Shown here: positions 7,771 to 16,762 of the stretch, one piece after another
Layout: every line of letters starts with the position of its first letter
Numbering within the stretch: the stretch's first letter is position 1
NCBI GenBank assembly: GCA_036666555.1
Contig: JAVWVS010000011.1
Location: 1 to 64,000, forward strand
DNA length: 64,000 nucleotides
Reading direction: 5' to 3'
Source: UMGS1251 sp036666555
Lineage (GTDB): Bacteria; Bacillota; Clostridia; Lachnospirales; Lachnospiraceae
Notes under the pieces: generated by a model
The model's input: only the letters and a program-made list of their open reading frames with translations
Databases searched by the model: none
What the model was told of the DNA's origin: nothing
Translations under genes and position numbers: made by a program

Positions 7771-10017
7771 TCATAGGTTTTCCTTGTTCTGATACGTACT
7801 AAATCCGTTTTTCCCATGTTGCTTTACATAATAAAGGGCCACATCTGCTTTTCTGAATAATTCTCCAAACGTTTTTCCATCTTCTGGAAATAATGCCACT
7901 CCAATACTACAGGATATGCTACAGGATTGATTTCTCATTTCCAGTTTGTCACCAAGAACCGTTGATATATTCAGAAGTTTTTGTTTTAATTCTTCTTCCT
8001 GTCCCAATCCTTCTAAAAAAACAACAAATTCATCTCCACCCATCCGTCCCACAATATCCGATGTCCGAAACATTTTTTTTAATCGGTTGGCTATTTCAAT
8101 TAGCGCCATATCTCCACTTTCGTGTCCCAATGTATCATTGATGTTTTTAAAGTCATCAATATCCAGCATCAAAAATGCAGCCGGTTGACCGGATGTGTGC
8201 AGGTAGTCTTCTATCAAATCCCTAGTAGTAATTTTGTTATAAAGTTCTGTCAAAGGATCTCTTTGTGCAATTGCTATCACCTTTTCCAGCTCTCTTTTAG
8301 AATCATCAATATCCTCAATAATACCTACCACACGGCACAGTTGGTTCTTTTTATCCCGTACCGCTGTAGCAGAAATGCGGCACCAGAGAAAATGCCCATC
8401 TTTTTTTCGGATGCGAAATTCATCTGCAGAAAACTGGTCTCCATTTTCCAATCGCTGATAGATATTCAGAAATCTATTTTCATCTGATTCATAAACAAGA
8501 TGTTCCCTTAATACACTTTGTGGAAAATCCTCTTCTACCAATTGATACCCAAATTTCTTTTCATAATTGCGGGAATGAATAATTTTTTTACTAATCGGAT
8601 TCCATTCAAACATAATATCCTGGGTTTGCGCCATAACCATTTCATAACGTTGTTTCGCTTCCCTTAACTCTTCCTGCACGCGCTTCAATTCTGAAATATC
8701 GGTAAAACAAGAATAGACCAAGTCTCTCCCTTTAGCCGATGGTACCACTTCTCCATTAATCAAGAGCCATTTCTCCTGATGGTTTACGTCAATTAATTGA
8801 ACTTCCTCCCGAATTGTCTTTCCTCGTTGGGCTTGTTTTTCTACCGATTTTTTGATCTCTTTTAAGTTTTCCGGTCGCATAATTTTAGCAAGTTGATTGT
8901 TAAATTTTGTTTGGAAAATCTCTTTCGTGAACCCAAGAAATTTATAAAAACCTTCATTGGCTTCTGTTACTGTGAAATTATCATCCAGCAAACATTTGAA
9001 CACCCCACCGGGAATGGTATTGTAAATCGTGAAAAGTTCTTCATGCATCCGCTCCACGGATTTACGATTTTTGATTCGTTGATAATACAGATAACACAAT
9101 AGGACCATCATAATTACTAATAATGCCCCTGTCATGATAAAGGCCTGTTTGACAATTTCCATTGTACGTGACGATACAATTTTATTAGGCAATACCGAGA
9201 GCAGATACCAATCATTAATTCCAACCGGCATATAACTTAACGTACGTTTTTCCCCATCCCATTCATAAAAGACTTGTCCTTCTTTACCCTCTTGCATGTT
9301 TTGCATCATTTTTTCCAAGGTGGCATCCGAAACAGAAGCATTCGGTTTGAATCCTTTATAGATATTGGTAAACTTCGCATCTGCATCTTCATGGTCCGCC
9401 CTAACAAACACATTTCCATTTGCATTTGCCATATAACTATAACCTTGCCCGTCAAAAAATTCCGCCGATAAAAACTCCGTCAGTTCCGACATTTGAAATC
9501 TACCATTTACAATCCCAATCACTTTTCCATTTCTTCGAATCGGTGCTGCCACCGAAATAATATTTTTACTGCCATCCGGTGAACGTTCAATATTACTGAT
9601 TGCACTTTTTCCATTCATTGCTTCTTGAAAATATTGCTGCGTTGAAATATTTCCGACTACAATCCCGTTTGAATCATATAAACTACCATCCGGCGTAGCC
9701 GTTGTGATACTTCGAAAGGCCTGATTTACATTTTTACGGTTTTCAATGTCTTTCAGTGTTTCCGGAGAAGTAATGGATGTATCTTTCAGTTCCAAATGAT
9801 AACTAATTTCTTCGATATATGCCATATCATTGTTCAACTTCTGGTTAATAAGAGCGACCAGTTGAACAGAACTTTCATGTACCACATGATCCACTCGTTC
9901 TTGCTCCATAGCTTGCACGCGACGAAAATACAGACTCATCATCACCGCAATCATGGCAAGTGCACACAGGATTACAAACAAATTTATCATTAGCTTTTTT
10001 ACCCGCTTGGATTTCAT
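7771..10017 (-). CDS. Membrane diguanylate cyclase with Cache, two PAS and GGDEF domains
   Basis: 748 residues. The domain order is TM1 (about 9-30), a periplasmic-type double Cache sensor (about 35-285, with YDSNGIVVGNISTQQYF and GIVNGRFQMSEL), TM2 (about 290-312), PAS (about 335-440), PAS-PAC (about 455-580) and GGDEF (about 590-745). The active-site GGDEF is intact at 660-664, and an inhibitory I-site RTSD lies at 651-654, five residues before it. It should therefore make cyclic di-GMP from two GTP, with product inhibition, in response to an extracellular ligand. There is no EAL domain. It stands alone with its own promoter and a GGGAGGG ribosome binding site. Confidence 0.9.
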   Translation of the reverse strand: MKSKRVKKLMINLFVILCALAMIAVMMSLYFRRVQAMEQERVDHVVHESSVQLVALINQKLNNDMAYIEEISYHLELKDTSITSPETLKDIENRKNVNQAFRSITTATPDGSLYDSNGIVVGNISTQQYFQEAMNGKSAISNIERSPDGSKNIISVAAPIRRNGKVIGIVNGRFQMSELTEFLSAEFFDGQGYSYMANANGNVFVRADHEDADAKFTNIYKGFKPNASVSDATLEKMMQNMQEGKEGQVFYEWDGEKRTLSYMPVGINDWYLLSVLPNKIVSSRTMEIVKQAFIMTGALLVIMMVLLCYLYYQRIKNRKSVERMHEELFTIYNTIPGGVFKCLLDDNFTVTEANEGFYKFLGFTKEIFQTKFNNQLAKIMRPENLKEIKKSVEKQAQRGKTIREEVQLIDVNHQEKWLLINGEVVPSAKGRDLVYSCFTDISELKRVQEELREAKQRYEMVMAQTQDIMFEWNPISKKIIHSRNYEKKFGYQLVEEDFPQSVLREHLVYESDENRFLNIYQRLENGDQFSADEFRIRKKDGHFLWCRISATAVRDKKNQLCRVVGIIEDIDDSKRELEKVIAIAQRDPLTELYNKITTRDLIEDYLHTSGQPAAFLMLDIDDFKNINDTLGHESGDMALIEIANRLKKMFRTSDIVGRMGGDEFVVFLEGLGQEEELKQKLLNISTVLGDKLEMRNQSCSISCSIGVALFPEDGKTFGELFRKADVALYYVKQHGKNGFSTYQNKENL

Positions 10018-10059
10018 GCTGGTTCCCTCCCGTCAATGATAATGCCTTTAATTTCCCTA

Positions 10060-10088
10060 ACTATAAGCTAATCACGCCGAAATGTCTA
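10060..10088 (-). promoter_or_regulatory. Promoter of the diguanylate cyclase gene
   Basis: On the minus strand TAGACA (10083-10088), a 17-bp spacer and TATAGT (10060-10065) lie about 45 bp upstream of the start codon. Confidence 0.5.
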
Positions 10089-10143
10089 TCCTTTTCGCCT
10101 ATTTTGTATACGGATTTTCTATTTTTCATCTCTTCGATACCTT

Positions 10144-10177
10144 AAAAACTGCACCAACCATGAATGGTTCGTGCAGT
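10144..10177 (-). terminator. Terminator of the GGGtGRT/NifU-like operon
   Basis: ACTGCAC and AACCAT arms pair across a GA loop (10148-10177, 14-bp stem with one C-C mismatch). On the minus strand it is followed by a run of T (complement of 10144-10148). It lies about 30 bp after the stop of the GGGtGRT gene. Confidence 0.75.
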
Positions 10178-10206
10178 CCTTGTACTCTCTTATTTTACTG
10201 CGTTTC

Positions 10207-11217
10207 TTAGAACTTCCCAGCTTTCGCTGCTTCCTCAATGGAAACTGCTACTGCTACTGTAGCTCCGACCATTGGGTTATTCCCCATTCCGATCAGTCCC
10301 ATCATCTCCACATGTGCCGGCACAGAAGAAGATCCTGCAAATTGTGCATCACTGTGCATACGTCCCATAGTGTCCGTCATACCATAAGATGCCGGACCGG
10401 CACCCATGTTATCCGGATGAAGTGTACGTCCTGTTCCACCACCGGACGCTACTGAGAAATATTTTTTCCCTTGTTCGATACATTCTTTTTTATAGGTTCC
10501 TGCAACCGGATGTTGGAATCTGGTTGGATTGGTAGAGTTTCCGGTAATCGAAACATCAACCCCTTCTTTATGCATAATGGCTACGCCTTCGGTAACATCA
10601 TTAGCTCCATAACAATTCACTTTTGCACGAAGACCTTCCGAATAAGATTTGCGGAAGATTTCTTTCACTTCTCCGGAATAATAGTCCATTTCTGTTTCTA
10701 CATAAGTAAATCCATTGATTCTAGATATAATCTGTGCAGCATCTTTTCCAAGACCGTTTAATATAACACGCAATGGATGTTGACGCACTTTATTTGCTTT
10801 TTCTGCAATTCCAATTGCACCTTCTGCCGCTGCAAAAGATTCATGTCCTGCTAAAAATGCAAAACATTCTGTTTCTTCCTCTAATAACATCTTTCCTAAG
10901 TTTCCATGTCCCAGACCTACTTTACGTTGATCTGCTACAGAACCGGGGATACAAAATGCCTGAAGCCCTTCACCGATTGCAGCTGCTGCATCTGCCGCTC
11001 TTCTACAGTCTTTTTTAATTGCAATGGCTGCTCCTACCAAATAAGCCCAGCTTGCATTTTCAAAACAAATCGGTTGAATTCCTTTTACTTGATTATATAC
11101 GTCTAAGCCAGCATCTTTCGTAATCTTTTCCGCTTCTTCAATAGAAGCGATTCCATAACTATTCAATACTGCTTCAATTTGTTTAATTCTTCTTTCATAT
11201 GATTCAAATAAAGCCAT
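10207..11217 (-). CDS. GGGtGRT family protein
   Basis: 336 residues. It carries the family-naming motif GGGTGRTLHPDNMG at about residues 257-270, within a conserved SVASGGGTGRT context, and a C-terminal GMGNNPMVGATVAVAVSIEEA. Proteins of this family are found almost only in anaerobes, next to a NifU-like scaffold protein, and no biochemical role is established. Here too the NifU-like gene is immediately upstream (11-bp gap), so the two are one transcript. There are no membrane segments or signal peptide. Several conserved Cys and His residues (CFENASWA, CYGANDV) could support metal or cofactor binding; this is inference. Confidence 0.85.
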   Translation of the reverse strand: MALFESYERRIKQIEAVLNSYGIASIEEAEKITKDAGLDVYNQVKGIQPICFENASWAYLVGAAIAIKKDCRRAADAAAAIGEGLQAFCIPGSVADQRKVGLGHGNLGKMLLEEETECFAFLAGHESFAAAEGAIGIAEKANKVRQHPLRVILNGLGKDAAQIISRINGFTYVETEMDYYSGEVKEIFRKSYSEGLRAKVNCYGANDVTEGVAIMHKEGVDVSITGNSTNPTRFQHPVAGTYKKECIEQGKKYFSVASGGGTGRTLHPDNMGAGPASYGMTDTMGRMHSDAQFAGSSSVPAHVEMMGLIGMGNNPMVGATVAVAVSIEEAAKAGKF

Positions 11218-11228
11218 GATATATCCTC

Positions 11229-11921
11229 CTATTCTTTTCGTGGATCAATAATCTTAACTGCTTCTGCAACACGTCCATATTGGCCTTTTGCTTTTTCCAG
11301 AGCCGTGTTCGCATCATCCCCTGCTTTGATGAAATCCATCATTTTGCCAAAGCTGATAAATTGATATCCGATAATCGTATCTTCTGCATCCAGTGCAATA
11401 CCGGTTACATATCCTTCTGCCATTTCCAGGTAGCGGGGACCTTTTGCAAGTGTTCCATACATCGTTCCAACTTGTGAGCGAAGTCCTTTTCCTAAATCTT
11501 CCAGTCCTGCTCCAATCGGTAGTCCATCTTCTGAAAATGCACTTTGTGTACGACCATATACGATTTGTAAAAACAGTTCTCTCATAGCTGTATTGATTGC
11601 ATCACATACTAAATCCGTATTCAATGCCTCTAAAATAGTTCTTCCCGGTAATATCTCGGATGCCATTGCCGCCGAGTGAGTCATACCTGAACAACCAATT
11701 GTTTCTATTAACGCTTCTTGAATGATTCCCTCTTTAACATTGAGTGTCAATTTACAAGTTCCCTGCTGAGGAGCACACCATCCAATACCGTGTGTTAAAC
11801 CAGAAATATCCGTTACTTCTTTTGATTTTACCCATTTAGCTTCTTCCGGAATCGGTGCAGCACCATGGTTTACGCCCTGTGCTACCGGACACATCATTTC
11901 TACTTCATGTGAATAGATCAT
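11229..11921 (-). CDS. NifU-like iron-sulfur assembly scaffold protein
   Basis: 230 residues. The N-terminal part resembles the IscU/NifU scaffold fold: GIGWCAPQQGTCKLTLNVKEG, then ETIGCSGMTHSAAMASEIL, with cysteines placed as in IscU (strand cysteine and helix-capping GCS). It also has C11 near the N-terminus. The C-terminal half (EMAEGYVTGIALDAEDTIIGYQ) is not part of classical IscU. It is the first gene of a two-gene operon with the GGGtGRT protein. It probably carries an Fe-S cluster or sulfur for that partner and need not be the housekeeping Fe-S scaffold. GGAGT precedes the ATG by about six bases. Confidence 0.8.
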   Translation of the reverse strand: MIYSHEVEMMCPVAQGVNHGAAPIPEEAKWVKSKEVTDISGLTHGIGWCAPQQGTCKLTLNVKEGIIQEALIETIGCSGMTHSAAMASEILPGRTILEALNTDLVCDAINTAMRELFLQIVYGRTQSAFSEDGLPIGAGLEDLGKGLRSQVGTMYGTLAKGPRYLEMAEGYVTGIALDAEDTIIGYQFISFGKMMDFIKAGDDANTALEKAKGQYGRVAEAVKIIDPRKE

Positions 11922-11992
11922 TTTTTAACTCCTTTCGAATATGTATCATTTATACGTTACTTATTTTCTCACAAACTCTTTCATTCGTCTAC

Positions 11993-13417
11993 CTATTTTT
12001 CTGTTTTTTTTGGAATCGGGTCAATTAAGTGCCAAAATTCATTATTCGTCTGATGTTTTTTGATTTCCTGATAAGTAAATGGAGCCGTCACCCATCCATT
12101 GAAATGATTTTGATCCTCTCCAAAACAAGAAAAACCTATTTGAATCCCATTTTCATCTACAAAGAACGCATTGGAATAGTTCTGCTTTTCGAAAGTGCCT
12201 GTCAATATTTTTTTAAATTCCATGGGAGGCATCTCATCAAATATAGTTACTTGCGGTGCTTCCTTCTTTGCGCTAATCAGCCACTCCTTCATAAATGTAT
12301 CGGACAAATCCACTATTTCCTTAATATCGTAAATCTTTCCTGTTTTCAAGTTGATGTTCAGCGTACGAAGTTCCGTACCCTCTTCTATTTCGCCCTTATA
12401 AAATTGATCATTGAAAGCAATACTGATAAAATCTGCTCCTTCATAGCACACCTTATACTCTACATAACTAATCAGAAAAGTTTGTTTCTGTGCTAAAATC
12501 TTCCCCTTCATCTCTTCCGATGGTGTTAAATAAATCTGGTTGACTGTCTTCATCGCACAGTCTTGGATGGCTTGATTGATCACATCCGCTTGATCCGTGG
12601 GAAGATTTTGCAACACTGGGTAAGCCACTTGAAAATCAATATTGTTTTTTCCTTTTTGTTCCTGTTTCTGATATGTTTCTTCTTTGATGGAATAAGAAAG
12701 ATTCTCCCCTTCATAGTCTTCAATCCCATGGATTCCGGTGTCAGAATCGGGATTCTCTTTTTCTTCCCCAAAGATATAATCATCCATTCCATTTTCGCTG
12801 CGAAAACGCCCTACTGCTCCGCTTTGCAGATCTGTTGACGCCACTTTTTTCACCACCAACACGCCACAAAGCAATAGGATAATCAATAATAGCACCGCTG
12901 CTACTGCAATCACTCCGATTAGAATCGTTTTGCTGCTCCCGCCGGATTTTTCTCCCGCTATCACTGCACACTGCATTGGTACAAAACGAACCCCATGGAT
13001 AATCGTTTCTTCCCCAGTCGCACAAAATCCTTGTGTTTGATAAAAAGCAAGGGCTTGTGGTGCCGCATTTACCTGTACGATGGATACTTTCAGCTCATGA
13101 GATGCATAGTTTTTCATCTGCAATAGCAATCGGCTACCCATTCCCTGCTTTTGAAACTGGGATTGTACAAATAGTAGCCGCACATGCCCATAAGAATCCA
13201 TTGCAGACGCTCCACACATTTTCCCTTCTAAAAAGCTTCCAAAAAAAATAAGTTTCTGTTGCTGCATTTGTGTCCTAACGTTTTCATATTTAATAAAGCT
13301 CTGGAATTCCTCCACGCCTTCTTTTGAATAACTTGGGGCAACACTTTCTGCAAATACTGCCCAGATAAGATGAAGGGCATCCAAGACTTCTTCCTGTTTT
13401 AGTATCCTTGTTTCCAT
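11993..13417 (-). CDS. GNAT acetyltransferase fused through a membrane helix to a DUF3298 domain
   Basis: 474 residues. Residues 1-150 are a GNAT fold with the acetyl-CoA loop QKQGMG at 89-94 and the C-terminal AAPQALAFYQTQGFCATGEE. A single strong membrane helix follows (about 164-189), with KK on its far side. The remainder, from about 230, matches the DUF4163/DUF3298 pair seen extracellularly in RsiV-like anti-sigma factors (VINQAIQDCAMKTVNQIY, YKVCYEGADFISIAFNDQFY, LRTLNINLKTGKIYDIKEIVD). With the basic residues after the helix, topology is not certain, but a cytoplasmic enzyme joined to an outside sensor domain is the simple reading. It follows pncC by 27 bp with AAAGGAG, so it is the last gene of that operon. 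Confidence 0.75.
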   Translation of the reverse strand: METRILKQEEVLDALHLIWAVFAESVAPSYSKEGVEEFQSFIKYENVRTQMQQQKLIFFGSFLEGKMCGASAMDSYGHVRLLFVQSQFQKQGMGSRLLLQMKNYASHELKVSIVQVNAAPQALAFYQTQGFCATGEETIIHGVRFVPMQCAVIAGEKSGGSSKTILIGVIAVAAVLLLIILLLCGVLVVKKVASTDLQSGAVGRFRSENGMDDYIFGEEKENPDSDTGIHGIEDYEGENLSYSIKEETYQKQEQKGKNNIDFQVAYPVLQNLPTDQADVINQAIQDCAMKTVNQIYLTPSEEMKGKILAQKQTFLISYVEYKVCYEGADFISIAFNDQFYKGEIEEGTELRTLNINLKTGKIYDIKEIVDLSDTFMKEWLISAKKEAPQVTIFDEMPPMEFKKILTGTFEKQNYSNAFFVDENGIQIGFSCFGEDQNHFNGWVTAPFTYQEIKKHQTNNEFWHLIDPIPKKTEK

Positions 13418-13444
13418 CTAATCATCCACTCCTTTCCTGTCTGT

Positions 13445-13918
13445 CTAACTGGTAAGCTGCTCTTCTAATAATTGAAGTGCCTGTTCCACTGCACTGGCTC
13501 TGTTTTCTTCTCTGGTACCGGAAAAGCGACATTCTTTCACGTATACCATACCCTTTACATAACAGCCAATGTAAATCAGTCCTACCGGTTTTTCTGCTGT
13601 TCCGCCATCCGGTCCTGCAATTCCGGTTACACTCAGTGCCACACCGGCTCCGGCTGCCTTTGCGGCACCGATGGCCATTTCCTTGGCCGTCTGTTCACTG
13701 ACTGCTCCGTATCTTTCTAAGGTTTCATGGCACACACCCAGTAATTTTTCTTTTGCGTCATTGGAATACGTAATATATCCTTCTTGAAAAACCCCGGAAG
13801 CACCGGACACATTCACTAACCGTCCCGCCAACAATCCTGCGCTACAGGATTCTGCCGTTGTGATGGACAGTTTCTGTTCCTGCAACAACCGAACTACAGT
13901 ATCTTCCAATGTACACAT
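13445..13918 (-). CDS. pncC: CinA C-terminal domain protein, nicotinamide-nucleotide amidase
   Basis: 157 residues, the stand-alone CinA C-terminal form. Hallmarks are TTAESCSAGLLAGRLVNVSGAS at about 20-41, GYITYSNDAKEKLLGV, and SVTGIAGPDGGTAEKPVGLIYIG. The family deamidates nicotinamide mononucleotide to nicotinate mononucleotide, recycling the NAD by-product of DNA ligase. It lies one base after pgsA in the yicC operon, a frequent arrangement in Clostridia. Confidence 0.9.
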   Translation of the reverse strand: MCTLEDTVVRLLQEQKLSITTAESCSAGLLAGRLVNVSGASGVFQEGYITYSNDAKEKLLGVCHETLERYGAVSEQTAKEMAIGAAKAAGAGVALSVTGIAGPDGGTAEKPVGLIYIGCYVKGMVYVKECRFSGTREENRASAVEQALQLLEEQLTS

Positions 13919-13919
13919 C

Positions 13920-14462
13920 TTACATTCCCCCTTGGGTAAGAACCTGCTTATTCTTAATCAGATAATCCACTAAGGAAACAATGGTTAGAATCAATGCAAC
14001 CCATACCAGTACCATTCCAATCATGTCGAATATTCCACCCAAATCGGCTATGAGTACCACAATCATAATCATATGGGATACCGTTTTAAATTTCCCCCAG
14101 TAGCTAGCCGCTATAACAATACCATTATCCGATGCCACCAGTCTGAATCCACTGATAATAAACTCTCTGGCAATGATGATAATGACCACAATCGCAGATA
14201 ATTTCTTCATCTCAATTAGACAAATCAATGCGGTACACACCAATAGCTTGTCCGCAAGAGGATCCATAAATTTTCCAAAATTCGTAACCAAATCATGTTT
14301 TCTGGCAAGATAACCATCCAATGTATCCGTAAAACTGGCCACAATAAAAATCACTAATGCAATCCACTTACTGGCAGATCCCGCAACATTTGTCAGCATG
14401 AAAAACACAAAAAACGGAATCATAATCACTCTTAAAATAGTTAATTTATTTGGTAAGTTCAT
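13920..14462 (-). CDS. pgsA: CDP-diacylglycerol-glycerol-3-phosphate 3-phosphatidyltransferase
   Basis: 180 residues, integral membrane. It makes phosphatidylglycerol phosphate from CDP-diacylglycerol and glycerol 3-phosphate. The CDP-alcohol phosphotransferase signature is complete: D-x2-DG-x2-AR-x8-G-x3-D-x3-D in DTLDGYLARK and NFGKFMDPLADK (about residues 46-72). Several hydrophobic helices follow. It starts inside the rimO end (4-bp overlap), showing translational coupling. Confidence 0.92.
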   Translation of the reverse strand: MNLPNKLTILRVIMIPFFVFFMLTNVAGSASKWIALVIFIVASFTDTLDGYLARKHDLVTNFGKFMDPLADKLLVCTALICLIEMKKLSAIVVIIIIAREFIISGFRLVASDNGIVIAASYWGKFKTVSHMIMIVVLIADLGGIFDMIGMVLVWVALILTIVSLVDYLIKNKQVLTQGGM

Positions 14463-15784
14463 AATAGCACCTCTCCTATTAAATCATATTCTAAAGCTCC
14501 TGTTATCTTCACCTTTACAAAATCTCCGGACAGTAGTTCTTCCTTCGTGTTTACAAAAATCAATCCGTCTACATTAGGCGCATCCTTATAAGTTCTTCCT
14601 ACATACGCATCTTCGTCACTTAGTTTTCCTTCAATCATCACAAGAACTTCGTTCCCAATCATGTCTTCCGCCCGGGCAAATGCAATTTCTTGCTGCAATT
14701 CCATTAATTCTTCCTGACGGGCTTCTTTTACTTCTTCCGCTACCTGCTCCGGCATAGTGGCTGCAGGCGTATCTTCTTCCGCCGAATAAGTAAACACCCC
14801 TAACCGGTCAAATTCCATTTCATCAACAAAGTCTACCAATTCCTCATGTTGTTCCTTGGTTTCTCCCGGAAATCCCGTAATCAGCGTGGTACGAAGAGTA
14901 ATGTCCGGTATCTCTTCTCGTAGCCTTGCAATAACCTGTATCAGCTGTTCTTTTGAAGTTCTGCGTCCCATTCGTTTTAAGATTTCATCATTGGCATGTT
15001 GAATTGGCAAATCCAGGTAATGGCATATTTTGCGTTCTTCCTTCATGGTCTGAATCAATTCCTCTGTAATCTCCTCCGGATAGCAATACAGAATACGAAT
15101 CCAGCGAAGTTCCTCAATTTTACATAGTTCATGAAGCAAGAGGGGCAAGGATTCTTTTCCGTCTAAATCTTTTCCATAAAGTGTGGTCTCTTGTGCAACC
15201 AGAATTAATTCCCTGACACCTTGCTCCACTAATTCTTCTGCTTCTTTTACGATTCGTTCCATGGGAACACTTCTAAAATCGCCACGTATCTTAGGAATGA
15301 TGCAGTAGGTACAATGTTTATCACAACCTTCTGCTATTTTTAAATAAGCATAATGTCCACCTGTGGTTACCAGTCTCTTGGTTTCTACTTGGGGTAATAA
15401 TGCAAGGGATTCCATATCCATACAGGAATGTCCCTTTAATGCTTCCTCTACCACCTCTAGGATATGATCGTAAGATGCTGTTCCAAGAACTGCATCCACT
15501 TCCGGAATCTCTTCTTGAATCTCTTCTTGGTACCGCTGTGCCAGACATCCAGTTACTACCAGCGCTTTCAACTTCCCGGTCTTTTTATAAGAAGCCATTT
15601 CCAAAATGGTGTTAATACTTTCCTCTTTGGCGTCATGAATAAAGCAACAGGTATTAATTACAATAATATCCGCCTCGGTCTCATCGTCAATCATCTGGTA
15701 TCCTTTGCTGGCAAGTATGCCCAGCATGACTTCGGTATCCACCAAATTTTTATCACAACCAAGAGATATAAATAATATATTCAT
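14459..15784 (-). CDS. rimO: Ribosomal protein S12 methylthiotransferase RimO
   Basis: 441 residues. It has three domains: UPF0004 (ISLGCDKNLVDTEVMLG, with further cysteines at NTCCF and VTGCLAQRY), radical SAM (CDKHCTYCIIPKIRGDFRS carrying CxxxCxxC at about residues 154-161), and C-terminal TRAM (from about 375). The SLGCDKN start and VIEGKLSDEDAYVGRTYKDAPNVDG segment are typical of RimO and separate it from MiaB. It uses two 4Fe-4S clusters to methylthiolate an aspartate of S12. Confidence 0.93.
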   Translation of the reverse strand: MNILFISLGCDKNLVDTEVMLGILASKGYQMIDDETEADIIVINTCCFIHDAKEESINTILEMASYKKTGKLKALVVTGCLAQRYQEEIQEEIPEVDAVLGTASYDHILEVVEEALKGHSCMDMESLALLPQVETKRLVTTGGHYAYLKIAEGCDKHCTYCIIPKIRGDFRSVPMERIVKEAEELVEQGVRELILVAQETTLYGKDLDGKESLPLLLHELCKIEELRWIRILYCYPEEITEELIQTMKEERKICHYLDLPIQHANDEILKRMGRRTSKEQLIQVIARLREEIPDITLRTTLITGFPGETKEQHEELVDFVDEMEFDRLGVFTYSAEEDTPAATMPEQVAEEVKEARQEELMELQQEIAFARAEDMIGNEVLVMIEGKLSDEDAYVGRTYKDAPNVDGLIFVNTKEELLSGDFVKVKITGALEYDLIGEVLL

Positions 15785-15804
15785 CTTCTATTTCTCCTAT
15801 ATTC

Positions 15805-15839
15805 AATGGGGCAGATACCACTTGGCACCTGCCCCCATT
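15805..15839 (-). other. G/C-rich hairpin between rpoZ and rimO
   Basis: AATGGGGCAG (15805-15814) pairs with CTGCCCCCATT (15829-15839; one C is bulged). It lies just after the rpoZ stop and before rimO. There is no U-tract after it on the minus strand, so it may be an mRNA processing or stability hairpin inside the operon more than a terminator. Confidence 0.4.
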
Positions 15840-15847
15840 TATTTTGC

Positions 15848-16093
15848 TTAATTTTCTTCTTCATCCTCAGCGATAATTTTAATCTTCCCGCTATTTAATT
15901 CATCAATGGCAATTGAAAGCGGTTTTTCTCCGTCTTTCGCTCCTATTAATGGGCTGCCTCCGTCAATTAACTGTCTTGCTCTTTTGGAAGTGGCAAGTAC
16001 AATAGAGTAACGACTATTTACAATCTTAGTATCGCCCTCCTCAATATCTTGGTTTACTACTTTCATTAAATCTGTGTATGATGGATGTAACAT
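15848..16093 (-). CDS. rpoZ: DNA-directed RNA polymerase omega subunit
   Basis: 81 residues. The omega fold is recognisable by DLMKVVNQDIEEGDTKIVNSRYSIVLATSKRAR, with the sequence SRYSIVLATSKRARQLIDG central to the beta'-contacting helix, and KPLSIAIDELNSGKI after it. It helps assemble and stabilise RNA polymerase. It begins three bases after gmk, the usual clostridial order. Confidence 0.93.
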   Translation of the reverse strand: MLHPSYTDLMKVVNQDIEEGDTKIVNSRYSIVLATSKRARQLIDGGSPLIGAKDGEKPLSIAIDELNSGKIKIIAEDEEEN

Positions 16094-16096
16094 CTG

Positions 16097-16729
16097 TTAT
16101 TCCCCTTTCCAATTTTCTTTTAATTCTTCTCGGATGGACTGCATAAACTCAATATTCCGTGAACATCTTTGGTGTTCCCCCTGAATAATCTGATGCATCT
16201 GTCCCACGCAAATATCTAAATCATCATTGATGACCAGATAATCATACTGCTCCATTCCCTCTGATTCCTGTACTGCACGTTTCATACGGGATGCTATGAC
16301 ATCCATAGTTTCCGTACCTCTTTTTTCTAAACGTTCCTTCAAAATCCCCGCATTAGGCGGAGTGACAAATAATAATAATGTATCCGGAAATTTTTCTTTT
16401 ACCTTTAAAGCACCTTGTATTTCTATCTCTAAAATCACATCTTTTCCGGATTCCAGTTGTTTTCTTACATACGCTTTTGGCGTACCGTAATAATTACTTA
16501 CATATCTAGCATACTCTATCAGTTCTTCTTTCGCAATCATTTTTTCAAATTCCTCTACGGTTTTGAAAAAATATTCGCATCCATCTTCTTCCCCTTTGCG
16601 TGGTTTTCTCGTAGTTGCAGAAATAGACAGCGCATAATTATTGTATCTTTTTAGTAGTTCTTTCATAAGCGTTCCCTTTCCCGCTCCTGAAAAACCGGAT
16701 ACCACAATTAAAATTCCTCTTTTCGTCAT
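16097..16729 (-). CDS. gmk: Guanylate kinase
   Basis: 210 residues from MTKRGILIVV. This ATG is chosen because AAAGG lies about eight bases upstream; ten more codons are open upstream but no better signal is seen. The P-loop GFSGAGKGT is at residues 12-20, followed by the GMP-binding SATTRKPRKGEEDGCEYFF, YYGTPKAYV and EIEIQGALKVKEKFP. It phosphorylates GMP and dGMP with ATP. It lies directly downstream of yicC; the remA-like gene often found between the two in Firmicutes is missing. Confidence 0.93.
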   Translation of the reverse strand: MTKRGILIVVSGFSGAGKGTLMKELLKRYNNYALSISATTRKPRKGEEDGCEYFFKTVEEFEKMIAKEELIEYARYVSNYYGTPKAYVRKQLESGKDVILEIEIQGALKVKEKFPDTLLLFVTPPNAGILKERLEKRGTETMDVIASRMKRAVQESEGMEQYDYLVINDDLDICVGQMHQIIQGEHQRCSRNIEFMQSIREELKENWKGE

Positions 16730-16762
16730 CTTCTTAACCTTTCTATACAATATCAGCATCTA

